In this document: piece after piece, positions 1 through 8,290 of the stretch
Layout: every line of letters begins with the position of its first letter
Numbering within the stretch: position 1 is the first letter of the stretch
Source of the DNA: Frankiales bacterium
GTDB lineage: Bacteria; Actinomycetota; Actinomycetes; Mycobacteriales; SCTD01
Assembly (NCBI GenBank): GCA_025965475.1
Contig: JAOPWV010000058.1
Coordinates: 1 to 46,329 of the forward strand
Length of the DNA: 46,329 nt
Reading direction: 5' to 3'
Notes under the pieces: generated by a model
Told to the model about the DNA's origin: nothing
Database searches by the model: none
Seen by the model: only the letters and a program-made list of their open reading frames with translations
Position numbers and translations under genes: made by a program

Positions 1-123
1 ACGCTGGCCGGCGTCGGCAACCAGACCGGGGGCGCCGGCAACGGCGTGCGCGGCCTGGCCGCTGTCGTCGTCCTCGGCCTGGGGGCCGGCGCGGCCGGCC
101 TGCTGCGGCGTCGTCTGGGCTAG
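1..123 (+). CDS. C-terminal end of a membrane-anchored protein (partial)
   Basis: Only the last 40 codons lie inside the window, ending at TAG 121-123. The visible part is a Gly/Ala/Asn-rich linker followed by a single hydrophobic stretch (AAVVVLGLGAGAAGLL) and a positive tail RRRLG. That is the architecture of a C-terminal membrane anchor of an exported actinobacterial surface protein, with the basic tail staying in the cytoplasm. Whether an LPxTG sortase motif precedes the hydrophobic segment cannot be seen. The function is unknown. Confidence 0.6.
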   Translation, partial: TLAGVGNQTGGAGNGVRGLAAVVVLGLGAGAAGLLRRRLG

Positions 124-130
124 CCGGAAG

Positions 131-186
131 AACGACCGCTCACGACACCCGGATCAAGGTGAGGGGCCATGTCGTGAGCGGTCGTT
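131..186. terminator. Bidirectional hairpin terminator between convergent genes
   Basis: Bases 131-147 (AACGACCGCTCACGACA) and 170-186 are a perfect 17-bp inverted repeat with a 22-base loop. The repeat sits exactly between the stop of the plus-strand gene (123) and the stop of the last rhamnose-operon gene on the minus strand (200). No long T-run follows, which is common in high-GC actinobacteria. Confidence 0.8.
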
Positions 187-199
187 GCGGTCGTTGTTC

Positions 200-1072
200 T
201 CAGGCGCGGGCGGACAACCTCGCCGCCATGAACTCCCGGGCGTGCCGCGCGAGGTCCTCACCGTCGTCCCAGAGGTCGCGCCAGACGCCCAGCCGGTCCG
301 ACAGGTCCGGCGAGATCACGGCCCGCGAGAACGACTCGAACGTGATCGTCCCGTCGTACCCCACGTCGGCGAGCGACCGGAAGAGCCCGTCGAGATCGGC
401 CGAGCCGGTGCCGAGGTAGCCGCGGTGCGATTCGCCGACGTGCACGTAACCGAGGTGCTCGCCGCAGTCCGCAATGGCCTCGGCGACCGACCTCTCCTCG
501 ATGTTGACGTGGTAGATGTCGAGGTGGACGACGACGTTGCCCGCACCGACGTCGTCGATGAACTGCACCGCCTGCGCCGCCGTGTTGATCAGGTTGCTCT
601 CGTACCGGTTCACCGGCTCCAGCCCGAGGGTGACGTCCTCCTCCGCGGCCCGGGCCGCGACCCTGCCGATCGCCGCGACCGCATTGTCGCGACCCCGCGG
701 GTCCACCGGCCGGTTGTACTTGCCGAGGGCGGAGTACACGACCCCGCCGAGGTAGCCGCCGCCGAGACCCGCCGCGATCTCGAGTGCGTCGAACAGCCGT
801 TCCTCGCCGCGCTGAGCCACCGCGGGATCCGGGCTGGAGATGTCGGCGTCGATGTCGAGCCCGAGGGAGCAGACGCCGGTGAGTCCGGCGTCGTCGAGCA
901 CCCGGCGGGTGTCCTTCATGTCGATCGCGCTCGGGTCGAGCGCGGGGATCTCCAGGACGTCGTAGCCGGTGGCGCGGGCCGCGGACACCGCATGCCGGCA
1001 CTCCTGCGGCGACCACCCGCCCGCGAAGACGGCCGCGTGGATCCCGAGCGGATTGCGTGCACCGGTGCTCAT
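200..1072 (-). CDS. Sugar isomerase/epimerase of the D-tagatose 3-epimerase type
   Basis: This is a TIM-barrel, metal-dependent ketose 3-epimerase or sugar isomerase of 290 residues. The four metal ligands of the family are visible: Glu152 in LEPVNRYE, Asp185 in HLDIYHVN, His211 in YVHVGESHRG and Glu246 in ITFESFS. These have the same numbering as in Pseudomonas cichorii D-tagatose 3-epimerase. The ESHRG segment is typical of the family's substrate site. The ATG at 1072 overlaps the TGA of the upstream aldolase/dehydrogenase gene by four bases, which fixes the start. It is the last gene of the rhamnose operon. A 3-epimerase is not needed for the textbook rhamnose pathway, so it may feed another ketose or deoxyketose into the operon; that is inference. 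Confidence 0.85.
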   Translation of the reverse strand: MSTGARNPLGIHAAVFAGGWSPQECRHAVSAARATGYDVLEIPALDPSAIDMKDTRRVLDDAGLTGVCSLGLDIDADISSPDPAVAQRGEERLFDALEIAAGLGGGYLGGVVYSALGKYNRPVDPRGRDNAVAAIGRVAARAAEEDVTLGLEPVNRYESNLINTAAQAVQFIDDVGAGNVVVHLDIYHVNIEERSVAEAIADCGEHLGYVHVGESHRGYLGTGSADLDGLFRSLADVGYDGTITFESFSRAVISPDLSDRLGVWRDLWDDGEDLARHAREFMAARLSARA

Positions 1073-3138
1073 CGGAGGAACGCCTGCGCCACGCCGCCGT
1101 CGACGGGCACGAGCAGCCCCGTCGTACGGCTGAGCGAACCGTCCACCAGGGCCACGACGGCTGCGGCGACATGCTCGGGCAGGACCTCCTCCTTGAGCAG
1201 GGTCCGTTGCGCGTAGTACTTGCCGAGATCCGCCTCCGGTACGCCGTACAGCTGTGCGCGTTGCGCCCCCCAGCCGCCGGCGAAGATCCCGGAGCCGCGT
1301 ACGACGCCGTCCGGATTGACGCCGTTGACGCGGATCCCGTCGCCGCCGAGTTCGGCCGCGAGCAGCCTCACCTGGTGCGCCTGCGCAGCCTTGGCCGACG
1401 AGTACGCGACGTTCGCCGGTCCGGCGAAGACGGCGTTCTTGCTCGCGATGTAGACGATGTCGCCGCCGAGCCGCTGCTGGCGGAGGATGCGCGCCGCCTC
1501 CCGGGACACGAGGAACGAGCCGCGCGCCATGACGTCGAACTGGAGGTCCCACATCTGCGCGCTGGTGTCCTGCAGCGGGGCCGACTTCGACAGGCCGGCG
1601 TTGTTGACGACGAGATCGACGCCGCCGAAGGCGAGGCAGGCCGCGGCCAGCGACGCGCGGATCGAGTCCTCATCGGTCACGTCGACCGCTGCCGCAACGG
1701 CCACGTCCGGACCGCCCAGTTCCTTGGCCAGCTGCTCGGCGCCTTCGTCGTCCCGGTCGGCGATGACGACGCAGGCGCCCTGGGCGGCGAGGGCCTCGCA
1801 GGTGGCGCGCCCGATACCGGACGCGCCGCCGGTCACGTAGGCGACGCGGCCGGCGAGCGGCTTGGGTGCAGGGCGGAGCCGGAGCTTGCGCTCCTCGAGT
1901 TCCCAGTACTCGACCCGGAACTTCTCGCTCTCGGCCACCGGCTGGTACGTCGAGACCGCCTCGGCGCCGCGCATGACGTTGATCGCGTTGACGTAGAACT
2001 CACCGGCGATGCGTGCGGTCTGGGCGTCCGCGCCGAACGAGAACATGCCGACGCCGGGCACGAGCACGATCGCGGGGTCGGCGCCCCGCATCGGTGGCGT
2101 CCCCGGACCGGCGTACCGCTCGTAGTAGGCCCGGTACTCCTCGCGGTAGGCGGTGTGCAGCTCGCCGAGGCGTTGCTCGACGGTCTCGAGCGGCGCGTCC
2201 GGGGCCACGTCGAGCAGCAGCGGCCGGACCTTGGTACGCAGGAAGTGGTCAGGGCACGATGTGCCCAGCGGCACGAGTCGATCGAGCGCCTGCCTGGACA
2301 GGAAGTCGAGGACCACCTCGTCGTCACGGAACGCGCCGACCATCCTGCTGTCGGTGGAGGCGATGCCGCGCAGCAGGGGCGCGAGCTCGGCCGCCCGCGC
2401 CCGGCGGGCATCTGGCGGCAACGGCGCCCGATCGGGCCGGACAGCCCCGAACGGCTCGGCCTTGCCGGTGCGCACGAGGAAGTCCGCGGCCTCCCGGATG
2501 AGCCGCAGGGACCCTTCCTCGCAGGACGCGCTGGTCGATGCCCACGCCGTGAGCCCGTGGCCACCGAGGACGACTCCTTCCACCCGGGGGTCGGCCGCGA
2601 TCTCGCGGATGAGGCGGCCGAGTTCCCAGCCCGGCCGGATCCAGGGCACCCACCGGACGCGGTCGCCGAAGCAGTCCCCGACGAGTTGCTCGCCGTCCGC
2701 GGACGCTGCGAGCGCGATGATGCTGTCCGGGTGCAGGTGGTCGACGTGTGCCGGCTCGACGAGCCCGTGCATCGGGGTGTCGATGGACGGCGCCGCCCCG
2801 CCCGGGCCGAAGGCACAGAACGGGAACAGGTCCACCATCGCGTCCTCGGTGTCCTGCCCGCCGTAGCGGCCGTCGAGCCGCCGCAGACGGTCGAGCTCCA
2901 GGACCGCCAATCCCTTGTAGCGCAGGGTTCCCAGATCGCCGCCGGACCCCTTGACGTACAACAGGGTCACCGGCTCACCCGTCGCGGGATGGACCGCCGC
3001 CGCCTTGCAGGACGAGTTTCCCCCGCCGTAGTTGGTGACGGTCGGATCGGAGCCGAGGCGGTTGGCCCGGTCCAGCATGGCCGCCACCTCCGCGGAGACG
3101 CCGGTCGGAACGTCGTGGCGCGGCTGGAACTCGTTCAT
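1069..3138 (-). CDS. rhaEW: Bifunctional rhamnulose-1-phosphate aldolase / L-lactaldehyde dehydrogenase
   Basis: The 689-residue protein has an N-terminal class II aldolase domain (about residues 1-420) and a C-terminal short-chain dehydrogenase domain (about 430-689). The aldolase part shows the metal-site motifs HVDHLHPDS and LGGHGLTAW. The dehydrogenase part shows the nucleotide motif TGGASGIG, the NNAG motif and a YSSAK catalytic Tyr/Lys pair. Fused proteins of this type split L-rhamnulose 1-phosphate into dihydroxyacetone phosphate and L-lactaldehyde and then oxidise the aldehyde. I chose ATG 3138 because it forms an ATGA overlap with the isomerase stop and has a GGGTGGGG stretch upstream. 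A GTG three codons earlier (3147) is possible. It lies between the isomerase and epimerase genes of the rhamnose operon. Confidence 0.92.
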   Translation of the reverse strand: MNEFQPRHDVPTGVSAEVAAMLDRANRLGSDPTVTNYGGGNSSCKAAAVHPATGEPVTLLYVKGSGGDLGTLRYKGLAVLELDRLRRLDGRYGGQDTEDAMVDLFPFCAFGPGGAAPSIDTPMHGLVEPAHVDHLHPDSIIALAASADGEQLVGDCFGDRVRWVPWIRPGWELGRLIREIAADPRVEGVVLGGHGLTAWASTSASCEEGSLRLIREAADFLVRTGKAEPFGAVRPDRAPLPPDARRARAAELAPLLRGIASTDSRMVGAFRDDEVVLDFLSRQALDRLVPLGTSCPDHFLRTKVRPLLLDVAPDAPLETVEQRLGELHTAYREEYRAYYERYAGPGTPPMRGADPAIVLVPGVGMFSFGADAQTARIAGEFYVNAINVMRGAEAVSTYQPVAESEKFRVEYWELEERKLRLRPAPKPLAGRVAYVTGGASGIGRATCEALAAQGACVVIADRDDEGAEQLAKELGGPDVAVAAAVDVTDEDSIRASLAAACLAFGGVDLVVNNAGLSKSAPLQDTSAQMWDLQFDVMARGSFLVSREAARILRQQRLGGDIVYIASKNAVFAGPANVAYSSAKAAQAHQVRLLAAELGGDGIRVNGVNPDGVVRGSGIFAGGWGAQRAQLYGVPEADLGKYYAQRTLLKEEVLPEHVAAAVVALVDGSLSRTTGLLVPVDGGVAQAFLR

Positions 3139-4298
3139 GCGCCCCACCCCATCGCGGTGCCGCCGACGCGCTCGGCGACGACCTTCTTCTGGTAACCGGA
3201 GTCCCGGTACGCGGTGATCGGGTCACCGTGCAGCCCCATGTCCTCGCGCAGTTCTGAGAGCAACGGACGGACGTCCGTCGCAAACGCGTCCATCACGGCG
3301 GCATGCGCCGCGAGGACGTCACCCCGGGCCTGCGCGTCGGCAAGCAGCTCGGCGTCGACCAGGAGCGCCTTCGCCGTCGCCTCCTGCACGTTCATGACGG
3401 AGCGGATCAGCGCGGGGATCTTGCCTTCGATGTTGTGGCACTGGTCGAGCATGAACGCGATGTCGCCGTCGAGGCCGTTGCCCTGCACGATCTCGTGCAT
3501 GATCCGGAACAGCCCGAACGGGTCGGCCGATCCGACCATCAGGTCGTCGTCGGCGTAGTAGCGGCTGTTGAAGTGGAAGCCGCCCAGGCGGCCGGCCCGC
3601 AGCAGCACCGCGACGATCATCTCGATGTTCGTCCCCGGCGCGTGGTGGCCGGTGTCGACCAGCACCTTGGCCCGGTCGCCCAGTCGCAGGCAGTGGGCGA
3701 ACGAGGTGCCCCAGTCCGGCAGGTCCATCGAGTAGAACGACGGCTCGAACAGCTTGTACTCGACGAGCATCGTCATGTCGTCCGGCATCGCGGCGTACGT
3801 CTCGGCGAGCGCCGTGGCGAGCCGGTCCTGACGGGCGCCGATCGAGTCCTGCCCTGCATAGTTCGTTCCGTCGGCGAACCACAGTGACAGCTGTGGCGAG
3901 TCGGTCTGTACGGCGACCTCGACGCACTCGAGCAGATGGTCGGTCGCCTTGCGTCGGGTCGCCGGGTCGGGGTTGCAGACGCTGCCGAGTCTGTACTCGT
4001 TGTCCTGGAAGACGTTCGGGTTGATGGCCCCGATGCGGACGCCCTGGTCCTCGGCGTACCTGCGCAGGGCGGCGTAGTCGTCGACGCGGTCCCACGGGAT
4101 GTGCAGGGCGACGCTGGGGGCCACCCCGGTCATGCGGTGCACCATCGCGGCGTCGTCGATCTTCTCGTAGGGGTCCCTCGGCACGCCGGCCTCGGGGAAG
4201 ACCTTGAAACGCGTGCCGGAGTTGCCGTACGCCCACGACGGCGTCTCGATGTGCTGGCTGCGCAGGACGTTCTTCGCCTCGGTCGTCTGCATGGTCAT
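3135..4298 (-). CDS. rhaI: L-rhamnose isomerase
   Basis: The 387-residue TIM-barrel enzyme converts L-rhamnose to L-rhamnulose in the cytoplasm, the first catabolic step. Its sequence matches the Pseudomonas stutzeri-type RhaI rather than enteric RhaA. Diagnostic motifs are LWFADGTNYAGQDS, the metal-ligand Glu in VEYKLFEPSFY, VDTGHHAPGTNIE and GGFHFNSRYYADDDL. The start ATG 4298 overlaps the stop of the upstream kinase gene (ATGA). A second ATG two codons downstream (4292) is a weaker alternative. The stop overlaps the start of the aldolase/dehydrogenase gene, so translation of the three enzymes is probably coupled. Confidence 0.95.
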   Translation of the reverse strand: MTMQTTEAKNVLRSQHIETPSWAYGNSGTRFKVFPEAGVPRDPYEKIDDAAMVHRMTGVAPSVALHIPWDRVDDYAALRRYAEDQGVRIGAINPNVFQDNEYRLGSVCNPDPATRRKATDHLLECVEVAVQTDSPQLSLWFADGTNYAGQDSIGARQDRLATALAETYAAMPDDMTMLVEYKLFEPSFYSMDLPDWGTSFAHCLRLGDRAKVLVDTGHHAPGTNIEMIVAVLLRAGRLGGFHFNSRYYADDDLMVGSADPFGLFRIMHEIVQGNGLDGDIAFMLDQCHNIEGKIPALIRSVMNVQEATAKALLVDAELLADAQARGDVLAAHAAVMDAFATDVRPLLSELREDMGLHGDPITAYRDSGYQKKVVAERVGGTAMGWGA

Positions 4299-5725
4299 CC
4301 CTCGATCGGGTGGGGGGTGCGGGAGAACAACTCGGTCGTGAGCCAGCCGCGCTGCTCCAGCGCGCTGACGAAACTCTGGTAGCCGGACGCGAGGGCCGGC
4401 TGCTGGTCGGGGTCGGGTCCGACGATGCGCGCGAGGCGGACCATCGCGTCGACGGCGGCGCCCAGGCCGTCGTGCAGGCTTGCCGACGCCGCGAGCACCG
4501 CGGCGCCGAAACCGCTGGACGGCTGGGCCGGAACCTCCATCGACTCGCCGAGGACGCTGGCGCGGATCCGCAGCCACACCGTGCTGTTCGCGCCGCCCCC
4601 CACCGTCCGCACCGGACCCCTTCCCTGGGCGCCCCGGCGTGCCAGGACGTCGAAGCCGAGCCTCTCGACGTACGCGACACCGTCGAGGAACGCCCGGTGC
4701 GCCTCCGCGGCGTCCCGCGGCTCTCCCCGCAGTGGACCGCCGGCCGCCGCGGAGACGAACGGGAACCGCTCGCCGGGCTGCGGCACGGGATAGCGGAGGG
4801 CGGCCGCCGGTCCGCGCCGACCTGCGGCCTCATCCCGCGCGGGCAGATCGCCCTTCGTCGTACGGAAGACGCCGGCACCGGCATTGCTCGCGCCACCGGT
4901 CCACCAGGCGCCATCGGGGGAGAGGTGGCTGTAGACGCCCAGGGCGGGGTCGGTGACCGGCCGCGGTGCCACGGTTTTGAGGACGAGCGTCGTGCCGAGT
5001 ACCGACGCGCGCTGCCCCTGCAGTACCGCACCGGCGGCGACCTGCCCGGCGCAGCCGTCCGTCATGCCGAGCAGCAGCGGAGTGCCCTCCGGGATCCCGG
5101 TTGCGGCTGCGGCACTGCGCCCGACGGTGCCGGCGCGTCTGGTCGGCAAGGCGAGCTCCGGCAGTTGAGCGGCCACGATGCCCGCCGCGGCCAACAGGTG
5201 TGCAGGCCAGGACACGGTGCCGGGGTCGGCGCCCGTCTTGAGAGCGGTGCTCGTATCCGTCGGCACCGCACATCCGGCGAGGCGGGCCAGGACGACATCG
5301 CCCGCGTGCGCGTACCGTTCCGCGGGCCGGTGCAGCTGCAACCAGGCCACCCTGGCCAGCGCCGGCGCGGTGAGCGTGAGGGACGTGTCGACGCCGGACC
5401 CGGGATCCTCGGCACGGCGGTCGTCGTACAGCAGGGCCGGCCCGGTCGCGGCGAGCCGCCCCGAGCACGGGACCACGGTGCCGGAGGTCGCGGTGACCGT
5501 CACAGCCTCGGGCCGTACGGCCCCGCCCAGCTGGGCGGTCACGACGGCGAGCACCCGCTCAGCGGTGTCCGCGTGCACCGATCGCTGTTCGGACCAGCCC
5601 GGCCGGTCACGTCGTGGCGCCGGCAGCGGGCTGCTCGCCGACGCGAGCACCCGTCCGCCGGCGTCGACCGCGAGGACCCGCACGTCGGCGGTCGCGACGT
5701 CGACGGCGAGCACGAACGGTGTCAC
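4295..5725 (-). CDS. FGGY-family carbohydrate kinase (second kinase of the operon)
   Basis: This 476-residue FGGY kinase phosphorylates an unknown sugar or polyol with ATP. The N-terminal phosphate-binding loop is AVDVATADVR, in which the usual D-x-G-T has Ala in place of Gly. The likely catalytic Asp is in LLGMTDGCAGQ, and the C-terminal ATP-site glycines are in TVGGGANS. Its LLYDDRRAED segment resembles xylulo- and ribulokinases more than rhamnulokinase, and a clear rhamnulokinase exists at 12008-13501. GTG 5725 overlaps the HAD gene's TGA (GTGA), which fixes the start. With the adjacent class II aldolase and HAD protein it may form a second phosphorylation/cleavage branch for another ketose. 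The substrate cannot be read from the sequence. Confidence 0.85.
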   Translation of the reverse strand: MTPFVLAVDVATADVRVLAVDAGGRVLASASSPLPAPRRDRPGWSEQRSVHADTAERVLAVVTAQLGGAVRPEAVTVTATSGTVVPCSGRLAATGPALLYDDRRAEDPGSGVDTSLTLTAPALARVAWLQLHRPAERYAHAGDVVLARLAGCAVPTDTSTALKTGADPGTVSWPAHLLAAAGIVAAQLPELALPTRRAGTVGRSAAAATGIPEGTPLLLGMTDGCAGQVAAGAVLQGQRASVLGTTLVLKTVAPRPVTDPALGVYSHLSPDGAWWTGGASNAGAGVFRTTKGDLPARDEAAGRRGPAAALRYPVPQPGERFPFVSAAAGGPLRGEPRDAAEAHRAFLDGVAYVERLGFDVLARRGAQGRGPVRTVGGGANSTVWLRIRASVLGESMEVPAQPSSGFGAAVLAASASLHDGLGAAVDAMVRLARIVGPDPDQQPALASGYQSFVSALEQRGWLTTELFSRTPHPIEG

Positions 5726-6426
5726 GTCGAACGCTCGCCGGCCGCGCCGAGCACGAGCTCGGGGAGCGGGATGAGGTCGGGGACCGCTGCATCCGGCTCG
5801 GCCAGCTGCTCCGGCGTCGGGTGGTCCGGTGCCTCGCCCCGCAGCACCCACACGGTCTTCAGCCCCAGGGCCCGGGCCGGGCGTACGTCGGTGTCGAGCC
5901 GGTTGCCGACGTGGACGGTGCGCTCGGGGACGGAGCCGACTGCCTCCAGCGCCCACCGGAACAGTGCGGGATCCGGCTTCTCCAGCCCGACGAGCGCGGA
6001 CACGCCCCACACGTCGACGAAATCCGCGACGCCGTCGCGCTTGAGGGCGTCCACGACGGTGGCCTCCTGGTTGGCCAGGACGGCGATGCGGACCCGCCCG
6101 TGCAGCGCGCGCAGGCAGGGCAGGACGTCGGCGTACAGCGAGCCGGCGGGGTGCACCCAGTGCCGTGCGGTCCGCGCGTGCAGCACGTCCCGCAGTCCCT
6201 CGTCGCCGAGGAGTTCGGCCGCGAGTCGCCGCCGGAGCGAGCCGGACTGCTGGGCCCGCAGGTCGTCGTAGGTCCCGCGGAAGCTGGCCCGGTCCGCCGG
6301 TGGCTGCCCGCGCTCCGCGAGCAGTTCGTCGAGCGCCGCCAGGACGGCCCGGGCAAAGGCCTCGTCCGGGTACAGCGGACCTCCCACGTCGAAGAAGACG
6401 GCGTCGACATCGCGGAGACCCTTCAT
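5722..6426 (-). CDS. HAD-superfamily hydrolase with altered catalytic motifs
   Basis: The 234-residue protein has the Rossmann-like HAD fold with a subfamily I cap. Motif I is FFDVGGPLY: the nucleophile Asp13 is present, but the second Asp (general acid/base) is Gly15. Motif II, normally Thr/Ser, reads VLANQ with Ala118. The motif III Lys is Lys150 in GLEKPDP. Motif IV is VGNRLDTD, keeping Asp178 and Asp180 but with Asn175 at the usual first Asp. The same GNRLDxD pattern occurs across a known HAD group, so it may still be an enzyme, but ordinary phosphatase activity should not be assumed. ATG 6426 overlaps the upstream aldolase stop. Its role in the rhamnose operon is unknown; removal of a dead-end sugar phosphate is a guess. 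Confidence 0.8.
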   Translation of the reverse strand: MKGLRDVDAVFFDVGGPLYPDEAFARAVLAALDELLAERGQPPADRASFRGTYDDLRAQQSGSLRRRLAAELLGDEGLRDVLHARTARHWVHPAGSLYADVLPCLRALHGRVRIAVLANQEATVVDALKRDGVADFVDVWGVSALVGLEKPDPALFRWALEAVGSVPERTVHVGNRLDTDVRPARALGLKTVWVLRGEAPDHPTPEQLAEPDAAVPDLIPLPELVLGAAGERST

Positions 6427-7199
6427 GGGCGGCCCCCGGTGAGGCGCAGCCGCCGTTCGACCTCGTCGCCCCGCGCCGCCAGGTCGGCGCCCAGGCCGGC
6501 GTCCAGCCAGGCCGGCGTGCCCACGGACAGTGCGAGGGCACGCGTGCGGGCGGCCTTCACCGCCATGACGGTGATCGCCTCGACCTCCTCCGAGGAGGAG
6601 CCGAGCGCGACCAGGCCGTGGTTGCCGAGCAGGACACAGCGCGGCGGGACGCCGGTCAGCTCCAGGCGGTCGCGGATCGCGCCGGCCACCGCACGACCGA
6701 GGGCGAGCCCCGGCTCCTCGTACCCGACCCAGGCCGGCGTGCCGACCACGACGGCCTCGTCCGGGAACAGCGGGCCCTCCCACAGGGCCGGACCCTCCAG
6801 GGTGGACACCAGGCCGACGATCGCGGTCGGGTGCGTGTGCGCCACCCAGCTGGCCAGTCCCGTGGTCGCAGCCGCGACGTGCAGGAGCGTCTCGATCGAG
6901 GCGCGCCGGCCCTCGTACGGGCCGGACTCCACCGCGAGCAGCCGGGTCAGCTCCGCCTGCGTCGCTCCCGGGTCCGCCAGAACGGCGGCGGCCTCGTCCA
7001 GGTCGACGAGCACGAAGTCCGCGGCGACCGCCCTGTCCATGCGGGCCCCGCTCGCCTTGACGGCCAGCTGGTCCGTGCCGACGAGCGTCGAGGTGTTGCC
7101 CTCGGCCAGCACGACCAGGTCACGGGCGGGGTCGCCGAGCCGGGACGTCAGCCGCACCAGCTCGGCCGGCACCTTCGAGGCGTCGAGACGAACCGTCAT
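6423..7199 (-). CDS. Class II aldolase/adducin-family protein
   Basis: The 258-residue protein belongs to the class II (zinc) aldolase/adducin family, which includes L-fuculose-1-phosphate aldolase and ribulose-5-phosphate 4-epimerase. Visible motifs are the phosphate-binding segment LAEGNTSTLV near the N-terminus, the Zn-site HTHPTA and the second His motif LLGNHGLVALG. The usual catalytic Glu/Asp in the middle is less clear. The start ATG 7199 is set by an ATGA overlap with the permease gene. Since the operon already has a rhamnulose-phosphate aldolase domain, this protein probably acts on a different phosphorylated ketose, perhaps the product of the neighbouring FGGY kinase. Confidence 0.85.
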   Translation of the reverse strand: MTVRLDASKVPAELVRLTSRLGDPARDLVVLAEGNTSTLVGTDQLAVKASGARMDRAVAADFVLVDLDEAAAVLADPGATQAELTRLLAVESGPYEGRRASIETLLHVAAATTGLASWVAHTHPTAIVGLVSTLEGPALWEGPLFPDEAVVVGTPAWVGYEEPGLALGRAVAGAIRDRLELTGVPPRCVLLGNHGLVALGSSSEEVEAITVMAVKAARTRALALSVGTPAWLDAGLGADLAARGDEVERRLRLTGGRP

Positions 7200-8290
7200 C
7201 CTGCGCTCCGGCCGCGGCGCAGCGTCCAGGCATTGAGCAGGGCGGAGCTGACCAGCAGCGCACCGAGCGCGAACAACTGGAACTGGCTGCCGTCCGAGCC
7301 CTCGAAGAACAGCAGGATGCCGGCGTTGAGCCACACGACGAGCAGCCCCGCGATGACCACCCCGGCCACGCGCCCGATTCCGCCCGCGACGACGACACCG
7401 CCGAGGACGGCGATCGTGATGGCCGGCAGCGCCATGCCGTTGCCGACGCTGCCGGCATCCGGCCGCGCCGAGGCGAACTGGGCGACGATCACGACCGCCG
7501 CGACGCCGGCGAGCAGGCCGGACGCGACGTACGCCCGGAACCGGGTCTGGCGCACGTTGATGTTCGCGAACCGGGCGGCGACGTCGTTGGTGCCGATCGC
7601 GTAGAGCTTGCGCCCGTACGTCGTCCGGTTCAGCACCAGCCAGACGACGAGCACGACCGGGACGAGGAAGGTGATCACCTGCAGCGGGAAGCTCGGGATC
7701 TGCGGCGAGAGGTCCACTGCTGAGGTGAGCGCGTGCAGGTCCTGTACGGGCTTCGTGGAGATGGGCGCGTTCTGGTTGCTGACCAGGGCCAGGGAGCCGA
7801 AGGCGTAGAAGGTCGCCAACGTCGCGATCAACGCCGGGAACCCGAGGTAGGCGACGAGGGTGCCGTTCACCGCGCCCAGCAGGCCGCCGATGAGAATTGT
7901 CGCCGGAACGGCCACCGCCACCGGCCAGCCCCAGTGGCCGACCATGAAGCCGAAGCACATGCCGGCCAGGCTCACGATCGAACCCACCGACAGGTCGATC
8001 CCGCCGCGTCCGGAGACCATGACGATCAACTCGGCGAGCGCCAGGATGGAGAGGGGCACGAGCGTGTCGAGGGCGGCCGCGAGGTAGTCGGAGTCGTAGC
8101 GCGCGATCAGGTACCCGTTGTCGCCGAGGATCCAGAACCACGTGACGACGACGACCAGCAGCACGGTGAGCAGGGCAACCCGCTCGACCAGGATCAACCG
8201 GAGGAGTCTGCCGAGCCCGCCTCGGGCACCGGCCCGTGCCGGGGCCGGTGCCCGAGGCGTGGGCGGGGGGGCGACCGTCGGCGTGGTCAT
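7196..8290 (-). CDS. rhaQ: Sugar ABC transporter permease (RhaQ/RbsC type)
   Basis: The 364-residue inner-membrane protein has a cytoplasmic Pro/Ala-rich N-terminus, about eight to ten hydrophobic segments and the BPD_transp_2 family signature around GGIDLSVGSIVSLAG. It pairs with the adjacent permease (8287-9288), the double ATPase and the binding lipoprotein to form a rhamnose-type CUT2 importer. ATG 8290 overlaps the upstream permease stop (ATGA). The gene symbol follows the Rhizobium rhaSTPQ importer and rests on operon context; ribose- or other monosaccharide-importing paralogs look similar. Confidence 0.88.
   Translation of the reverse strand: MTTPTVAPPPTPRAPAPARAGARGGLGRLLRLILVERVALLTVLLVVVVTWFWILGDNGYLIARYDSDYLAAALDTLVPLSILALAELIVMVSGRGGIDLSVGSIVSLAGMCFGFMVGHWGWPVAVAVPATILIGGLLGAVNGTLVAYLGFPALIATLATFYAFGSLALVSNQNAPISTKPVQDLHALTSAVDLSPQIPSFPLQVITFLVPVVLVVWLVLNRTTYGRKLYAIGTNDVAARFANINVRQTRFRAYVASGLLAGVAAVVIVAQFASARPDAGSVGNGMALPAITIAVLGGVVVAGGIGRVAGVVIAGLLVVWLNAGILLFFEGSDGSQFQLFALGALLVSSALLNAWTLRRGRSAG

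Noticed and set aside
1057-3195. A 712-codon plus-strand open frame antisense to the aldolase/dehydrogenase gene
   Set aside because: It has the Arg/Asp/Val-rich composition of an antisense shadow in high-GC DNA and no recognisable motif, while the opposite strand encodes two clear enzyme domains.
4295-5725. Reading the second FGGY kinase as another rhamnulokinase
   Set aside because: Its motifs (DVATADV, YDDRRAED) differ from RhaB, and a typical RhaB is present at 12008-13501.
5614-7604. Long plus-strand frames antisense to the kinase, HAD and aldolase genes
   Set aside because: No ribosome site or domain is visible; these are shadows of the GC-biased minus-strand genes.
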